A DNA stretch of 64,000 bases from Saccharicrinis sp965230625. Lineage in GTDB: Bacteria > Bacteroidota > Bacteroidia > Bacteroidales > Marinilabiliaceae. Below the pieces are notes generated by a model. It was not told the origin of the DNA. It saw nothing but the letters and a program-made list of their open reading frames with translations, and made no database searches. The stretch lies in the NCBI GenBank assembly GCA_965230625.1, contig CBDDLL010000001.1, forward strand, positions 4,340,001 through 4,404,000, given 5' to 3'. Positions 45,724-54,858 of this stretch are shown piece by piece (within the stretch, counting starts at the first letter, position 1; every line of letters starts with the position of its first letter). A program made the translations under genes and the position numbers.

Positions 45724-47160
45724 TTACTCCAACTTTCCACCATTCTTTTTCAACCACTCATTTAAAGCCCATGGACTTTTTGCCCTAGGTTCCACATTGT
45801 TGTAATAATCTTTATGAATAATCTTTGTAACTGTATCCCAAGCAGCTCCTTCTGTCCATAAAGGTTTCATAAGTTCGGTTTCCCAATTTTCAAGTTTTAA
45901 CCTTATATCCTTCAACTTTTCTGGCTCTTTGTATTGTAAATCATCTGTTTCCTCCAGGTTTTTCTCTAAATCGTACATGCGATAACCTAATCCCTGTACC
46001 CTGATTAGTTTGTTATTATTTAACCTTGCAGCTGCCATTTGATCTTTACGCCAATATAATTCGTTATGAGGATTTCCAACTTTTTCTCCTTTTAAAAATG
46101 GTATCAAACTAACTCCATCTGTATATCTTTCTCTGTTATAATCAGGAATTCCTGCTACATCTAAACAAGTGGCAAAAATATCAAGAGAAGAACTTAATCC
46201 ATTAAACTTTTGCTTATTAAACTGATTTGCCCACGACACAAAGAATGGTACTCTATGTCCTCCCTCAAATTTATTACCCTTGAAACCTTTTAAGGGTTTG
46301 TTGCTTGATTGGTTATTATGAGCTCCACCATTATCACTTAAAAAGAAAATCAAGGTATTCTCAAGTAATCCTTCCTGTTTTAGTTTATCAGTAATCATTC
46401 CTACTGCTCTATCCAATGCCCATGTCATTGCAGCTAACGTTTGACGCGGATGATCTTCAAACAAGGCTAAATCTTCTTTAGTAGCTTCCATTGGAGTATG
46501 GACAGCATTAGGTGCCCAATAAATAAAAAATGGATTCTCTTTATTTTTACCAATAAAATCAACTGCTTTTTGACCTAATGCATCAGTTAAATACCCTTCG
46601 AAAGTAGCATGTTCTTTGTTTTCTCTAATACTGTGAGAATGTCCAGCTACATCTTGCTTATCATTACTAAAATAATGACGACCACCAGATAAAAATCCCC
46701 AATAATAATCAAAACCTCTATCGTTAGGTTGATACCCTTCTTCTCCTCCTAAATGCCATTTACCAAAAGCCGCAGTAGTATAACCAGCTGATTTCATGGC
46801 ATCACCTATGGTTTTTTCTTTTAAATCGATTCCTTCATGTCCATTAGGATTACATTCAAATCCAAACCTCTGTTGATACCTTCCTGTAATTAATCCTGCC
46901 CTACTTGGTCCACACACCGAGGCAGAAACATGCGCATCTGTAAAAACAACTCCGTTTGATGCTAATTTATCAATATTGGGTGTTTTTAAGTCTTTACATC
47001 CTGCAAATCCAAAATCAGCATAACCAGCATCATCCACCAACAATACTATAATATTTGGTTTTTTAGTTTCTTTCTGTTTTTTATTATTGCAGCTTGACAA
47101 TAGTAACGAAACAAGTATCACTCCAATAAAAAGTGACTGTGTTATTGTTATTCTCTTCAT
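45724..47160 (-). CDS. S1-family arylsulfatase, lipoprotein
   Basis: This 478-residue protein has a lipobox LLLSSC (Cys24), so it is membrane-anchored. The metal-binding start is NIIVLLVDDAGYADFGFAG, and the formylglycine motif is Cys83-Gly-Pro-Ser-Arg87 in SVCGPSRAGLITG, the canonical form. Other core motifs are AFGKWHLGG, FFLSDNGGAHNNQSSNKPLK (metal Asp-Asn and substrate Lys) and GGHRVPFFVSWA. It matches arylsulfatase A-like enzymes that act on algal or host glycans. It is a single-gene unit with a candidate -7 box at 47190-47197 and its own terminator. It is only distantly similar to the 13-15 kb sulfatase, so substrates probably differ. Confidence 0.95.
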   Translation of the reverse strand: MKRITITQSLFIGVILVSLLLSSCNNKKQKETKKPNIIVLLVDDAGYADFGFAGCKDLKTPNIDKLASNGVVFTDAHVSASVCGPSRAGLITGRYQQRFGFECNPNGHEGIDLKEKTIGDAMKSAGYTTAAFGKWHLGGEEGYQPNDRGFDYYWGFLSGGRHYFSNDKQDVAGHSHSIRENKEHATFEGYLTDALGQKAVDFIGKNKENPFFIYWAPNAVHTPMEATKEDLALFEDHPRQTLAAMTWALDRAVGMITDKLKQEGLLENTLIFFLSDNGGAHNNQSSNKPLKGFKGNKFEGGHRVPFFVSWANQFNKQKFNGLSSSLDIFATCLDVAGIPDYNRERYTDGVSLIPFLKGEKVGNPHNELYWRKDQMAAARLNNNKLIRVQGLGYRMYDLEKNLEETDDLQYKEPEKLKDIRLKLENWETELMKPLWTEGAAWDTVTKIIHKDYYNNVEPRAKSPWALNEWLKKNGGKLE

Positions 47161-47189
47161 GAATTTAATTATATTATTAATTAATAATG

Positions 47190-47197
47190 CAAATTTA
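47190..47197 (-). promoter_or_regulatory. Candidate -7 box for the lipoprotein sulfatase
   Basis: On the minus strand TAAATTTG matches TAnnTTTG, 30 bases before the ATG. No clear -33 box is seen. Confidence 0.4.
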
Positions 47198-47280
47198 TTG
47201 TTTCGTCCTTTAGGATACTCTTGCTAATTTGTCAATTAATCATAGCAAATGGACAAAAATCCTAAATATGATTCATAACC

Positions 47281-48960
47281 TTAATTGGTAGAATCTGTAT
47301 TTTTCTGAATTATCTTTTCCAATAATTTCAAGGTAATCAAATATGTAGGTTTAATACCTTCTTTTCCAAGACCACCAGAAGCTAATGTTGTTTTACTTTG
47401 TAAAGGATTATCCGAAGCATAATAGGCATAATACACCTTAACATGTTCGTTAATACTCCTTCTTACTTTAGTTGCAGCCTGAATTGCCTTTTGATAATGT
47501 GCCCCTTCCATCTCAATGCCAATAGCATTCCACGAACTATTCATAAAATGTTCGAGCACATCTTTATTCTGTAGCGATGTACCCAACACTGTAATCATAT
47601 TTCCTTCAACTATATTTATTCCATTATCTTCAAAATCTTGTAAATAAAAGCTATTTTCAAATGGATAATTATCGCCGGTCCCTTCAAAAACATGGGCATG
47701 AGGAACAATAATATCCCCTTTACCCCCCTTCAATATTCCTGCCTTTCCCATTATAGAAATAGACTCTATATTTAACGGAAGTCTTTTTTCTCCCTGAATA
47801 ATTGGCTTTAATAATTCATCCATGCATTCATATGCTTGCTCTCCAAATGCATAATCCATCACCACCAACAAACCTTTATCAGCTGTATTCCCTTGATTTG
47901 ATTTTAACCAGTTAGAATTACCAACTTTCAAAGCCTTTTCAAGGTCGAAAACCTGAATATTTATGTTGGCACCTGAAGAATCCTTAAGGATATGCATCCC
48001 ATTTTTCAAGGCTACTTTCTCTATTTTATTACGAAGTTTATTATTATCATCCTCGCTTGTTTTTATGGCCAGTTCGTCTAAAGATTTAATGTCTGGTTCT
48101 GCGATATTCCCAAACAATGTATTTAGGAAACTATGTAAGTTAGCACTTACAATGTGTACCGGACGATTAATCCATCCTTTTTTATAAATTAATTCTTTTA
48201 TGTTACTAGCCCATTTTTCACCATATATATGATGACCTATTATCTCTCTTAACTTTTGAGAAAAAGATATTTCGCGTTTTATATCATATGAATGTTCTTG
48301 CATTGTAAGATGCCCAAGCCAATATATTATCTCAAATAAAGATGGTTCTCCTTTTCTTTTTGCAAAATCATCAACAGCAGCACTCGTTTCTTGATAAGTA
48401 CGGCCTAATATGTTACTTAAGTAGGTGATCCCTTGTTTTATGTCAGGTGTTTCTTCCGAGTCCAGGAATTTTTTTAGTTTAACCCAATCATCTGATATTT
48501 GATCTCTAGGCTCCATGCTATTTTGCATGATTTTCTTCGATTCGTTAAAGAGAAACGTTAGATGCGTAAGTATATCATATATATCACTTCTCCCTCGGGT
48601 AACCTCTATGTACATAGAGTCTTCATCAATTCTATAACAATTTCTTCTACGTTTTAATGGAACAATAACATCATACTCTGATTGTTCAAAACCTTCACGA
48701 GCTATCAAACGGATATGTCTGCATTTTTCAATACCTCTTGGTAAACGATCTAACACATATTTCATAGCACTTAACTCAACCCGATATGGATCCGACATTG
48801 ATCCGTAAATTTCAGGGTTCAGTGTTAAAAAGGTTTTGGTTAATTCTTCTCCAGATACTCCAAGAGGTTTATAACTCCCACGAATGAACAGATGACGCAT
48901 TGTGATATACAGTTTTTCAATGGCAGCTCTCGATTCTCTTGTTCTATTTTTACTTTCCAT
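47281..48960 (-). CDS. Uncharacterised protein with nucleoside-phosphorylase-like C-terminal domain
   Basis: This 559-residue protein has no signal or TM helix, so it is cytosolic. The N-terminal half (about 1-260) is helical, with conserved-looking ESRAAIEKLYITMRHLFIRG, LSAMKYVLDRLPRGIEKCRH and IYWLGHLTMQEHSYDIKREI. The C-terminal part (about 330-545) reads like a Rossmann-type phosphorylase: LLVVMDYAFGEQAYECMDEL, SISIMGKAGILKGGKGDIIV, VEGNMITVLGTSLQNKDVLE, then AIGIEMEGAHYQKAI, similar to the EMEG/EMEA motif of nucleosidases and purine phosphorylases. I believe it belongs to a Bacteroidota-restricted DUF (possibly DUF6909), from memory. No reaction is known. It stands alone between a sulfatase and a repeat-rich gap. 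Confidence 0.7.
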   Translation of the reverse strand: MESKNRTRESRAAIEKLYITMRHLFIRGSYKPLGVSGEELTKTFLTLNPEIYGSMSDPYRVELSAMKYVLDRLPRGIEKCRHIRLIAREGFEQSEYDVIVPLKRRRNCYRIDEDSMYIEVTRGRSDIYDILTHLTFLFNESKKIMQNSMEPRDQISDDWVKLKKFLDSEETPDIKQGITYLSNILGRTYQETSAAVDDFAKRKGEPSLFEIIYWLGHLTMQEHSYDIKREISFSQKLREIIGHHIYGEKWASNIKELIYKKGWINRPVHIVSANLHSFLNTLFGNIAEPDIKSLDELAIKTSEDDNNKLRNKIEKVALKNGMHILKDSSGANINIQVFDLEKALKVGNSNWLKSNQGNTADKGLLVVMDYAFGEQAYECMDELLKPIIQGEKRLPLNIESISIMGKAGILKGGKGDIIVPHAHVFEGTGDNYPFENSFYLQDFEDNGINIVEGNMITVLGTSLQNKDVLEHFMNSSWNAIGIEMEGAHYQKAIQAATKVRRSINEHVKVYYAYYASDNPLQSKTTLASGGLGKEGIKPTYLITLKLLEKIIQKNTDSTN

Positions 48961-49202
48961 AAAATTATTTCACTTAAATTGTCATAGTTTGTTAAAATCA
49001 TGCTAAAAATATAATCTTTCATCCAATCTACATCTGTTTTTACAAATAGAATAAAATAAGAGTGATAGTTTTCCCATTCTGGAGATTTAAGGTATGTTGG
49101 CAAGCAAGTTGGGTGGTTTTACAGACACTATAATAGAAACCATTATCATAGAATACAATATTGGATTACACTCATGTGTAATTGAAATATTAAACATCAT
49201 TT

Positions 49203-49396
49203 AAACCATAAAGCGTTACATGATGCCTGAGGTATAGAATTGTTTGCAATTTTGATCTTCGACTCCAAGAAAGTCGGTTTAAACATTTCAACAAAAATTC
49301 TATAAATGTGCCACTCCAGTGGAGTTTTTAAATGATTACTGGGTATGATATTAATTTATAAGTTTCGAACATATAAAGTTACGCCCATGGTTTTAA
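49203..49396. repeat. Inverted-repeat element with dispersed-repeat arms
   Basis: The left arm ACCATAAAGCGTTACAT (about 49205-49221) and right arm TAAAGTTACGCCCATGGTT (49374-49392) are inverted relatives. The right arm recurs at 58524-58543 (TAAATGTTACGCCTATGGTT). Inside is a perfect 13-base palindrome ACTCCA-G-TGGAGT (49313-49325) followed by a T-run, and a copy of the 38992-39019 repeat. The element looks like a decayed, non-coding, mobile-derived unit. Confidence 0.5.
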
Positions 49397-49698
49397 ACCC
49401 AGATTATGATTAGAACTTCGTTATGAACATTGAAAGTGCAATTATTGTGATAAGTGAAAGCAGTGCCAAGTTTACTTGGGTAATGCTGAACGAAGCAATA
49501 ATCAGAAACTAATAAAACAAGGTTTTAGCGAAACGAGGCATAGCATCGCTCTGGTGAGTTGAGATGAAATAGTGAAGTGACTTGTTTTGAAGTAATTTTC
49601 AATGTGTAATAGGTTTTCTAATGAATTGCAGGTTTAAATAGCATTACGAACTAATTCAATTAACAAATACATATATCATCCTGAGATAATAAACTAAA

Positions 49699-49729
49699 AA
49701 AGTGGCATATTCGTTGAATCAGCCACTTT
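49699..49729 (-). terminator. Terminator after the SDR gene at 49.8-50.6 kb
   Basis: AAAGTGGC (49699-49706) and GCCACTTT (49722-49729) form a perfect stem; TTTTTAGTTT follows on the minus strand. It lies 28 bases past the stop. Confidence 0.8.
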
Positions 49730-49757
49730 CATAAAAGAATCTTTATTTATTATTGAT

Positions 49758-50570
49758 CTACAACCCCATCTGAGCTTTAATTCCACCCATAAAAGATTCG
49801 TCATCTAACTTTTTTCGATTACCTATAATATCTACGGCATCCGGTCCAGCTTCATAACGAAGTTTGTTAGTACCATCGGTTACTGCTTGATAAATAACAC
49901 TGGCAATTAATTCCGGTTGAGAACTATAGCCTTCCCCACCCCAAGCAGCAAATAATTTTTTAATAATATCCTGGTATTCACTCATCGATTCATCATTCTG
50001 AAAGTCAAAAGAACGACCAGCAAAATCTGTACTCACCATACCTGGCTCAACAATCTTTACTTTCACACCAACTTGTTCCATCTCATAACTCAATGCTTCT
50101 GAAATACCTTCAACAGCGAATTTTGTACCATGATACAATGAACCTAGTGGGAAAGTCATTTTACCTCCAATGGAAGAAATATTAACAAGAACACCATCTT
50201 TATTTGCTCTGAAGTGTGGCAAAATAGCACGCGTCACATCCAAAAGACCAATGACATTTGTATTAAACTGACGAAGAATATTTTCGCGAGGAAAGGCTTC
50301 TAGTGGGCCATAAGCTCCAAATCCAGCATTATTAATTAAGGCGTCAATTTTTCCAAACTTATCTATTCCTGCTTTTATTGCGATTTCTATTGAATCCAAA
50401 TCCGTCACATCCAACCTGGTAACCAATACATTATTTAGCTTTATCAACTCTTCTTCCTTCTCAGGTGTTCGCATGGTAGCTATCACATTCCACCCTTTTT
50501 CGTGAAACATTTTAGCAGTTGCTTTTCCAATTCCTGTGCTGGCTCCGGTAATTAAAATAGTCTTGCTCAT
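49758..50570 (-). CDS. Short-chain dehydrogenase/reductase (SDR)
   Basis: This 270-residue classical SDR is a cytosolic NAD(P)-dependent oxidoreductase. The cofactor motif is TGASTGIGKA at residues 8-17; NNAGFGAYGPLEAF and SSIGGKMTFPLGSLYHGTKF carry the conserved Asn, Ser, and Tyr-x-x-x-Lys (YHGTK). The segment after SLYHG and PGMVSTDFAGRSFDF resemble SDRs annotated as oxidoreductase/retinol-dehydrogenase-like. It is 101 bases downstream of an extended SDR on the same strand and may share its transcript, since no -7 box lies between. The substrate cannot be read. Confidence 0.95.
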   Translation of the reverse strand: MSKTILITGASTGIGKATAKMFHEKGWNVIATMRTPEKEEELIKLNNVLVTRLDVTDLDSIEIAIKAGIDKFGKIDALINNAGFGAYGPLEAFPRENILRQFNTNVIGLLDVTRAILPHFRANKDGVLVNISSIGGKMTFPLGSLYHGTKFAVEGISEALSYEMEQVGVKVKIVEPGMVSTDFAGRSFDFQNDESMSEYQDIIKKLFAAWGGEGYSSQPELIASVIYQAVTDGTNKLRYEAGPDAVDIIGNRKKLDDESFMGGIKAQMGL

Positions 50571-50671
50571 GTTATTTGCTTTTTTAAATAATGATTTATG
50601 TTAACCGGCAAGGTAAATACATACCTCACCGGTGGGTTCACCATAAACCTAACTCTCGACCTAATGAATTA

Positions 50672-51730
50672 TCAAATTATTTTATTGTCAATCAATTGCT
50701 GAAACATATCATTCATGGTTTCGCTTAATGGACGATATTTCACTCCAAGTTCCTTAATACTCTTAGAATTATCACCTTTCCATTCATATCCTACATTACG
50801 AGAAACAAAAGTGCGAGTAATGGCTTTATTAATCATTGGCCCCATTAACCAAATTAAAAACTTAGGCATTTCTTTTTTTGGTATTGGATGACTTTCCCCA
50901 TAATTTGGTTGTAGCTCTTTGGCTAAACCCAAATATGTAGTATTATGCCCCGACGCAATATGACGACCTTTCGCTTCTGGTACAAATCCTGCCTGATAAT
51001 GAACAAAAGCTAAATCACGAACATCAACAACTCCCCAACCCATCATTGGCACACCAGCTTTCATAGAACCATCGCCAAATTGTTTAACCAGTCCAAAACT
51101 CTCCGATGTAACTGAAGTTGGATTTACAGCAGGTCCCAACACCAAGCTTGGATTAACCACCACTAAATCCCAACGGTTTTGTTTTTTTTGTATATCCCAG
51201 GCTTCTTTTTCTGCCAGAGTTTTTGAGTAAGAATAAGCCCCATGATTAATATTAGAACTGGTATTCCACATATCTTCTGTAAAAATACCCTTGGGCGCTT
51301 TCTTCAGGTCTACATTGTCGCCATAAATAGCCGCACAACTACTGGTTACAACCACTCTTTTTACCGATTCTGTTCTGTTAGCTGATTCAAGTACATTACG
51401 TGTTCCTAATTTGGCAGGATCAATTAGTTCTTTTTGAGGATCTTTTACATCAATTGTAAAAGGAGAAGCTGTATGAAATACCAATTCACAACCTTCCATG
51501 GCTTCATCATAAGAACCTTCGGTCAATAAATCACTTTTAAAGTATTTAATTTCGCCTTTTGACTTGGTCGCCAAATCATCGAGAAAACGCAAACGTTCTT
51601 TGGCATCCGGATTACGCACTGCAGCATGAACGGTAACTCCTTCACCTAATAACTTTTTTACTAACCATCCTGCAACATATCCCGTTGCTCCTGTAACCAT
51701 TACTGGTTTTGTTTTGTCAATAGTTGTCAT
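50672..51730 (-). CDS. Extended SDR (dihydroflavonol-4-reductase/aldehyde-reductase-like)
   Basis: The protein has 352 residues. The nucleotide motif is VTGATGYVAGWLVKKLL (Gly-x-x-Gly-x-x-Gly near residue 14). The catalytic Ser in RVVVTSSCAAIYGD and Tyr-x-x-x-Lys in YSYSKTLAEKEAWDI are both present. The family reduces aldehydes or ketones on varied small molecules with NADPH. Its gene has a TAnnTTTG box at 51777-51784 and is followed by a classical SDR. Position within the AraC/SDR cluster suggests a shared redox or detoxification theme. Confidence 0.93.
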   Translation of the reverse strand: MTTIDKTKPVMVTGATGYVAGWLVKKLLGEGVTVHAAVRNPDAKERLRFLDDLATKSKGEIKYFKSDLLTEGSYDEAMEGCELVFHTASPFTIDVKDPQKELIDPAKLGTRNVLESANRTESVKRVVVTSSCAAIYGDNVDLKKAPKGIFTEDMWNTSSNINHGAYSYSKTLAEKEAWDIQKKQNRWDLVVVNPSLVLGPAVNPTSVTSESFGLVKQFGDGSMKAGVPMMGWGVVDVRDLAFVHYQAGFVPEAKGRHIASGHNTTYLGLAKELQPNYGESHPIPKKEMPKFLIWLMGPMINKAITRTFVSRNVGYEWKGDNSKSIKELGVKYRPLSETMNDMFQQLIDNKII

Positions 51731-51776
51731 GTCTTAAATTTTATTTATGGTGATCTTTAAATGATTTCTTCGATAA

Positions 51777-51784
51777 CAAAATTA
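51777..51784 (-). promoter_or_regulatory. Candidate -7 box for the extended SDR
   Basis: On the minus strand TAATTTTG matches TAnnTTTG, 47 bases before the ATG. It is one of five such boxes upstream of genes in this cluster. Confidence 0.45.
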
Positions 51785-51955
51785 GGTTAAAACTGATCAA
51801 GATACTTGTCGTTAAATTCCTATTTGCTTGTCATATTCTGTCATGCGTTTATTAAAATCAATTAAACTTTTACACCAAACGAATCATATTATGTTGTGGT
51901 TTTGTTCATTATTAAAGTATAAGAAATTTTAAAATTGCTGTACAAAACCATCGTG

Positions 51956-53341
51956 TTAAGCTTCTACTTGTTCAGGGTTTAAAATGTCGGTTTTATAAGT
52001 GCAGTTTAAATATTTATCGTAAGCATATATTGCAATTGTGTTGGAGCTCTGCAACTCTTTTGTTTTAATGATTAAATCATCAAATCCTTTAGTGAACGTT
52101 GAAACCACTTTGCCATCAACACTCAATTCTACTTTCGTTGTTTTTGCATCAACTTTTAGTTTAATAGTAATTGTATCATTCTCAGCGGTTAATTCTTCAA
52201 TATAAAATTCAGGACCATCAAAATCATTGTAAACTGATTCCTTTACCCCTTTTCTGTATATCAACCTCAATAATCCACCAGCTAATCCAAACCTTTTTTT
52301 TATTTCATCAACTCTAGTATTACCAACAACATTAATTTTGGAGGTATCAATAGTTCCAAAGCCATCTCTGGCCAGATCAGCTAAGTGTTTTATTTTTTCA
52401 GGATCTACTCCTACTATGCATGATTGAACAGCATCGGCAGCTACTGGGTCTTTAGAGGCCAATATTACACGCATATTCATTTTTGCAGCCTCATAACTTG
52501 GTGCTCCCTGGCACATGTTACCATATTGCAGCCCCTGTAAACCATCAGTTAACACAAAATGCACAGGGCGAGCAACATAATAATCTCTAATAAAATCATT
52601 AATTGGATCCCATTGGTGGTCAATAACAAATGCGCTTACAGTTTTTCCTTCTCCATTAGCATAAATATTTGCAGGACGAGCTCCAATACCAACATTTTTT
52701 ATTCCACCACTAACTCCAGTGTTCATATGGTTTTTTAGCACAGCTAACGATATAACTACATCTGCATTATAATAGGTTTTGTCGTAGTAATATTTTCCTT
52801 TTAAAAATTTGGGTAGTTTTTGGTATTGTTGATTTTCTACTTCTAAAGCAACTAAATCTTCTGAATCAACATCTCTAAACTTAAGATGTTCTCCAATTGG
52901 AATAAACTCATCAACTCCGGGAATATTTTCGTGCGTGTAGCCTAATCGTTTAAAGTTTTCGCTTGTAGGACCATCTCCGGCGCACTCCAAGATGTAAACT
53001 TTTCCTGTAGGATTAAGCTCTCTAACCACCTCCACCATAGCTTTTGCAACTCGTCGGTCAGTGGTTACACCATTCATAAGTTCAGGTATCTGTGATTTTG
53101 GATTGTATGGATTTGAAGTGGGCATTAATAGTGGTTTTATGTTCCCCGGAGCTGTTCTTGTACCCACCAGGTTGGGTTTTATCACAACAACTTGTCCATC
53201 CTTAACAATATCATTCAATCCACCTGCAAGTTTAACCGCCTGACGAACCAATTGATTAATTTCTTCTTCAGTAATCTGAGAAGCATGTTCTTTTTCTGAC
53301 TTTACTAAAGACACAATTGAATTTTCTGCAGAATTATCCAT
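51956..53341 (-). CDS. DUF362-family protein
   Basis: The protein has 461 residues. The DUF362 core is recognisable: VVVIKPNLVGTRTAPG near the start, VYILECAGDGPTSENF, VVISLAVLKNHMNTGVSGGI, then KNVGIGARPAN and ILASKDPVAADAVQSCIVGV. A C-terminal beta domain of about 90 residues (TITIKLKVDAKTTKVELSVD) follows. Many DUF362 proteins are iron-sulfur or cofactor-linked; this one lacks a CxxCxxC ferredoxin motif. The biochemical role is unknown. It starts 7 bases after the DUF4345 gene stop, so the two form an operon. Confidence 0.85.
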   Translation of the reverse strand: MDNSAENSIVSLVKSEKEHASQITEEEINQLVRQAVKLAGGLNDIVKDGQVVVIKPNLVGTRTAPGNIKPLLMPTSNPYNPKSQIPELMNGVTTDRRVAKAMVEVVRELNPTGKVYILECAGDGPTSENFKRLGYTHENIPGVDEFIPIGEHLKFRDVDSEDLVALEVENQQYQKLPKFLKGKYYYDKTYYNADVVISLAVLKNHMNTGVSGGIKNVGIGARPANIYANGEGKTVSAFVIDHQWDPINDFIRDYYVARPVHFVLTDGLQGLQYGNMCQGAPSYEAAKMNMRVILASKDPVAADAVQSCIVGVDPEKIKHLADLARDGFGTIDTSKINVVGNTRVDEIKKRFGLAGGLLRLIYRKGVKESVYNDFDGPEFYIEELTAENDTITIKLKVDAKTTKVELSVDGKVVSTFTKGFDDLIIKTKELQSSNTIAIYAYDKYLNCTYKTDILNPEQVEA

Positions 53342-53348
53342 TTTCCTA

Positions 53349-53753
53349 TCATTTAAGTTTTGATTCCATTTTAACTAACCAAAGGCCAATAAAGCCTATC
53401 ATGAACTCAGATATGGTGTAAAAGACTAATAGCCAATGTGGAATTCCATCGAATAATATATTTATTGTTCTTCCGGAAGCTACACCTAGCATAAAAACAA
53501 TTAAACTGACCAATGCAGCTTCCCTGTAACGGATATTTATGGCTCCAATTACCCAAAAAATCGATAGAGCGGTATAAAAACCCATAACCGAACGTAACAT
53601 GTTTAATAAGTTAAGGTTTATTTCTTGAATGTCAAATAAAAAACTTAGCGTTATATCAGGTATTAAGCCATACGATAAACCAATTGGTAATAAGATGATA
53701 GCTACAGAAATTAAGAATAACTTTTGATACTTAACAATTGAAAGTAATTTCAT
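53349..53753 (-). CDS. DUF4345-family four-helix membrane protein
   Basis: This 134-residue protein has four predicted TM helices: LFLISVAIILLPIGLSYGL, MGFYTALSIFWVIGAINI, AALVSLIVFMLGVASGRTI and LLVFYTISEFMIGFIGLWLV. The order and the GRTINILFDGIPHW loop fit DUF4345. It has no known function. It is cotranscribed with DUF362 (7-base gap) and preceded by a -7 box. Confidence 0.85.
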   Translation of the reverse strand: MKLLSIVKYQKLFLISVAIILLPIGLSYGLIPDITLSFLFDIQEINLNLLNMLRSVMGFYTALSIFWVIGAINIRYREAALVSLIVFMLGVASGRTINILFDGIPHWLLVFYTISEFMIGFIGLWLVKMESKLK

Positions 53754-53775
53754 AATTTATTGATATTGTTTGTAA

Positions 53776-53783
53776 CAAAGTTA
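53776..53783 (-). promoter_or_regulatory. Candidate -7 box for the DUF4345-DUF362 operon
   Basis: On the minus strand TAACTTTG matches TAnnTTTG, 23 bases before the ATG. Confidence 0.45.
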
Positions 53784-53884
53784 ATTGAAATCAAAAGCGT
53801 CGATTTGCTTAATATCTTCAAATCACTTGTCAAAAAATATCAATTCTTATAACGAAATTACGATATAAAGCCATTAGTTAAAAA

Positions 53885-54715
53885 TCAACAAGGTGCTTTA
53901 ACTGATGTTGGATTATATCCAAAGTAATTTTTAAAAGAACGGCTAAAATGAGCTAAATCTTCAAACCCAACTTCCAGATAAATGTCAGAAGATTTGCGGT
54001 TGGTATTGGAAAGAATGTATAAAGCAAGTTCCAAACGCTTATTTTTTATCCATTTATGAGGAGTAGTGTTAAACATTTCTTTAAAATCACGATTAAAAGT
54101 AGAAATGCTTCTGCCTGACATTTTTGCAAGTTGCTCAATGCTGAATCCACGATTAAAATTATTTTCCATAAAGGACTTTAAGTTGGCACGTGCAGGCTGG
54201 GAGAAATCATGAAAAACATATAACAAGTCGGGGTTGTTTTGAGTTATGGCCAGAATAGCCTCTTTGGTCTTTAGGCGTATAAGCTGATGATCAAATGCTT
54301 CATCTTGCTGAAAGTAATGCTTAATTGAAGATATTAATCCCATTAATATAGGTGTACTTTTTAAAGAGATAACATTTTTGGTAATGGGAGGAATTGATCC
54401 GCTTATTTTAAAGTCATTAACGATTTCTTGAATAAATGTATCATGAAGTAAAAAAATAACTTCCTTAAATCCATCCAAATTTCCTTCTTTCCGCTTTAAG
54501 TACTTACCATGAGTGTATTTTTTAACAAGGCAAAATTCACCTTGCTTAACCACATGATTTTCATTGTTATTATAAATGGTTAATTCACCCTTTTCGATAT
54601 AAACTAAAAAGTTGGCCGGATAATATACTTCGTGCTCATCGCCAATTTGAGCTTCAATAGTAACAGCAATGTGTAAGTCTTCAAATTCAACAACCTTCAG
54701 TTTTCCTAAATCCAT
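53885..54715 (-). CDS. AraC-family regulator (cluster paralogue 1)
   Basis: The protein has 276 residues. The N-terminal part is a cupin-like sensor (VYYPANFLVYIEKGELTI; VKKYTHGKYLKRKEG). The C-terminal HTH pair is FSIEQLAKMSGRSISTFNRD and SSDIYLEVGFEDLAHFSRSF, ending FGYNPTSVKAPC. It is a clear paralogue of the regulator at 57147-57980; both share PANxLIYxEKG, KYTHGKY and SGRSxSTFNR. It lies immediately upstream of DUF4345-DUF362. Such regulators often sit next to SDR genes that they induce, but the effector is unknown. Confidence 0.95.
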   Translation of the reverse strand: MDLGKLKVVEFEDLHIAVTIEAQIGDEHEVYYPANFLVYIEKGELTIYNNNENHVVKQGEFCLVKKYTHGKYLKRKEGNLDGFKEVIFLLHDTFIQEIVNDFKISGSIPPITKNVISLKSTPILMGLISSIKHYFQQDEAFDHQLIRLKTKEAILAITQNNPDLLYVFHDFSQPARANLKSFMENNFNRGFSIEQLAKMSGRSISTFNRDFKEMFNTTPHKWIKNKRLELALYILSNTNRKSSDIYLEVGFEDLAHFSRSFKNYFGYNPTSVKAPC

Positions 54716-54808
54716 AATTGGTTCATAATTTCCATTAGCATAAAAATAAAGTTTTTCTGCTTTATCAAAAAAGTCATGTCAGGTAAATGTGAATACAATA
54801 CTGAATTG

Positions 54809-54858
54809 TTTCTAAAATGCCGCATTGCTTCGCTACTCTCGCAATACTGCTTTAGAAA
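54809..54858. repeat. Strong imperfect hairpin
   Basis: TTTCTAAA (54809-54816) pairs with TTTAGAAA (54851-54858) and GCATTGC (54822-54828) with GCAAT (54841-54845) around a TTCGCTACTCTC loop. No T-run follows, so it is not a simple terminator. It is in the 322-base gap between the AraC gene and an SDR; the rest of the gap has two weaker palindromes (ATACCAT/ATGGTAT near 54873-54905 and CAATGGTA/TACCAATG near 54930-54955). Confidence 0.5.

Larger units (their letters stand above)
48961..49757. other. Repeat-rich intergenic region, about 800 bp
   Basis: This region lies between the uncharacterised gene and the SDR cluster. It has inverted copies of a repeat at 49203-49396 (listed) and the SDR terminator at 49699-49729. 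Between them, 49420-49600 is slightly more GC-rich than its surroundings (CGAAACGAGGCATAGCATCG and neighbours) and does not translate well in any frame. An 87-codon minus-strand frame at 48840-49103 overlaps the gene start and is not convincing. Confidence 0.5.

Noticed and set aside
48840..49103. 87-codon minus-strand frame overlapping the start of the 47.3-49.0 kb gene
   Set aside because: It runs through the start of a well-supported gene in another frame and has no signal or start context of its own.
49420..49600. CRISPR array or tRNA in the repeat-rich gap
   Set aside because: No regular spacing of identical repeats and no cloverleaf-like pattern was found.
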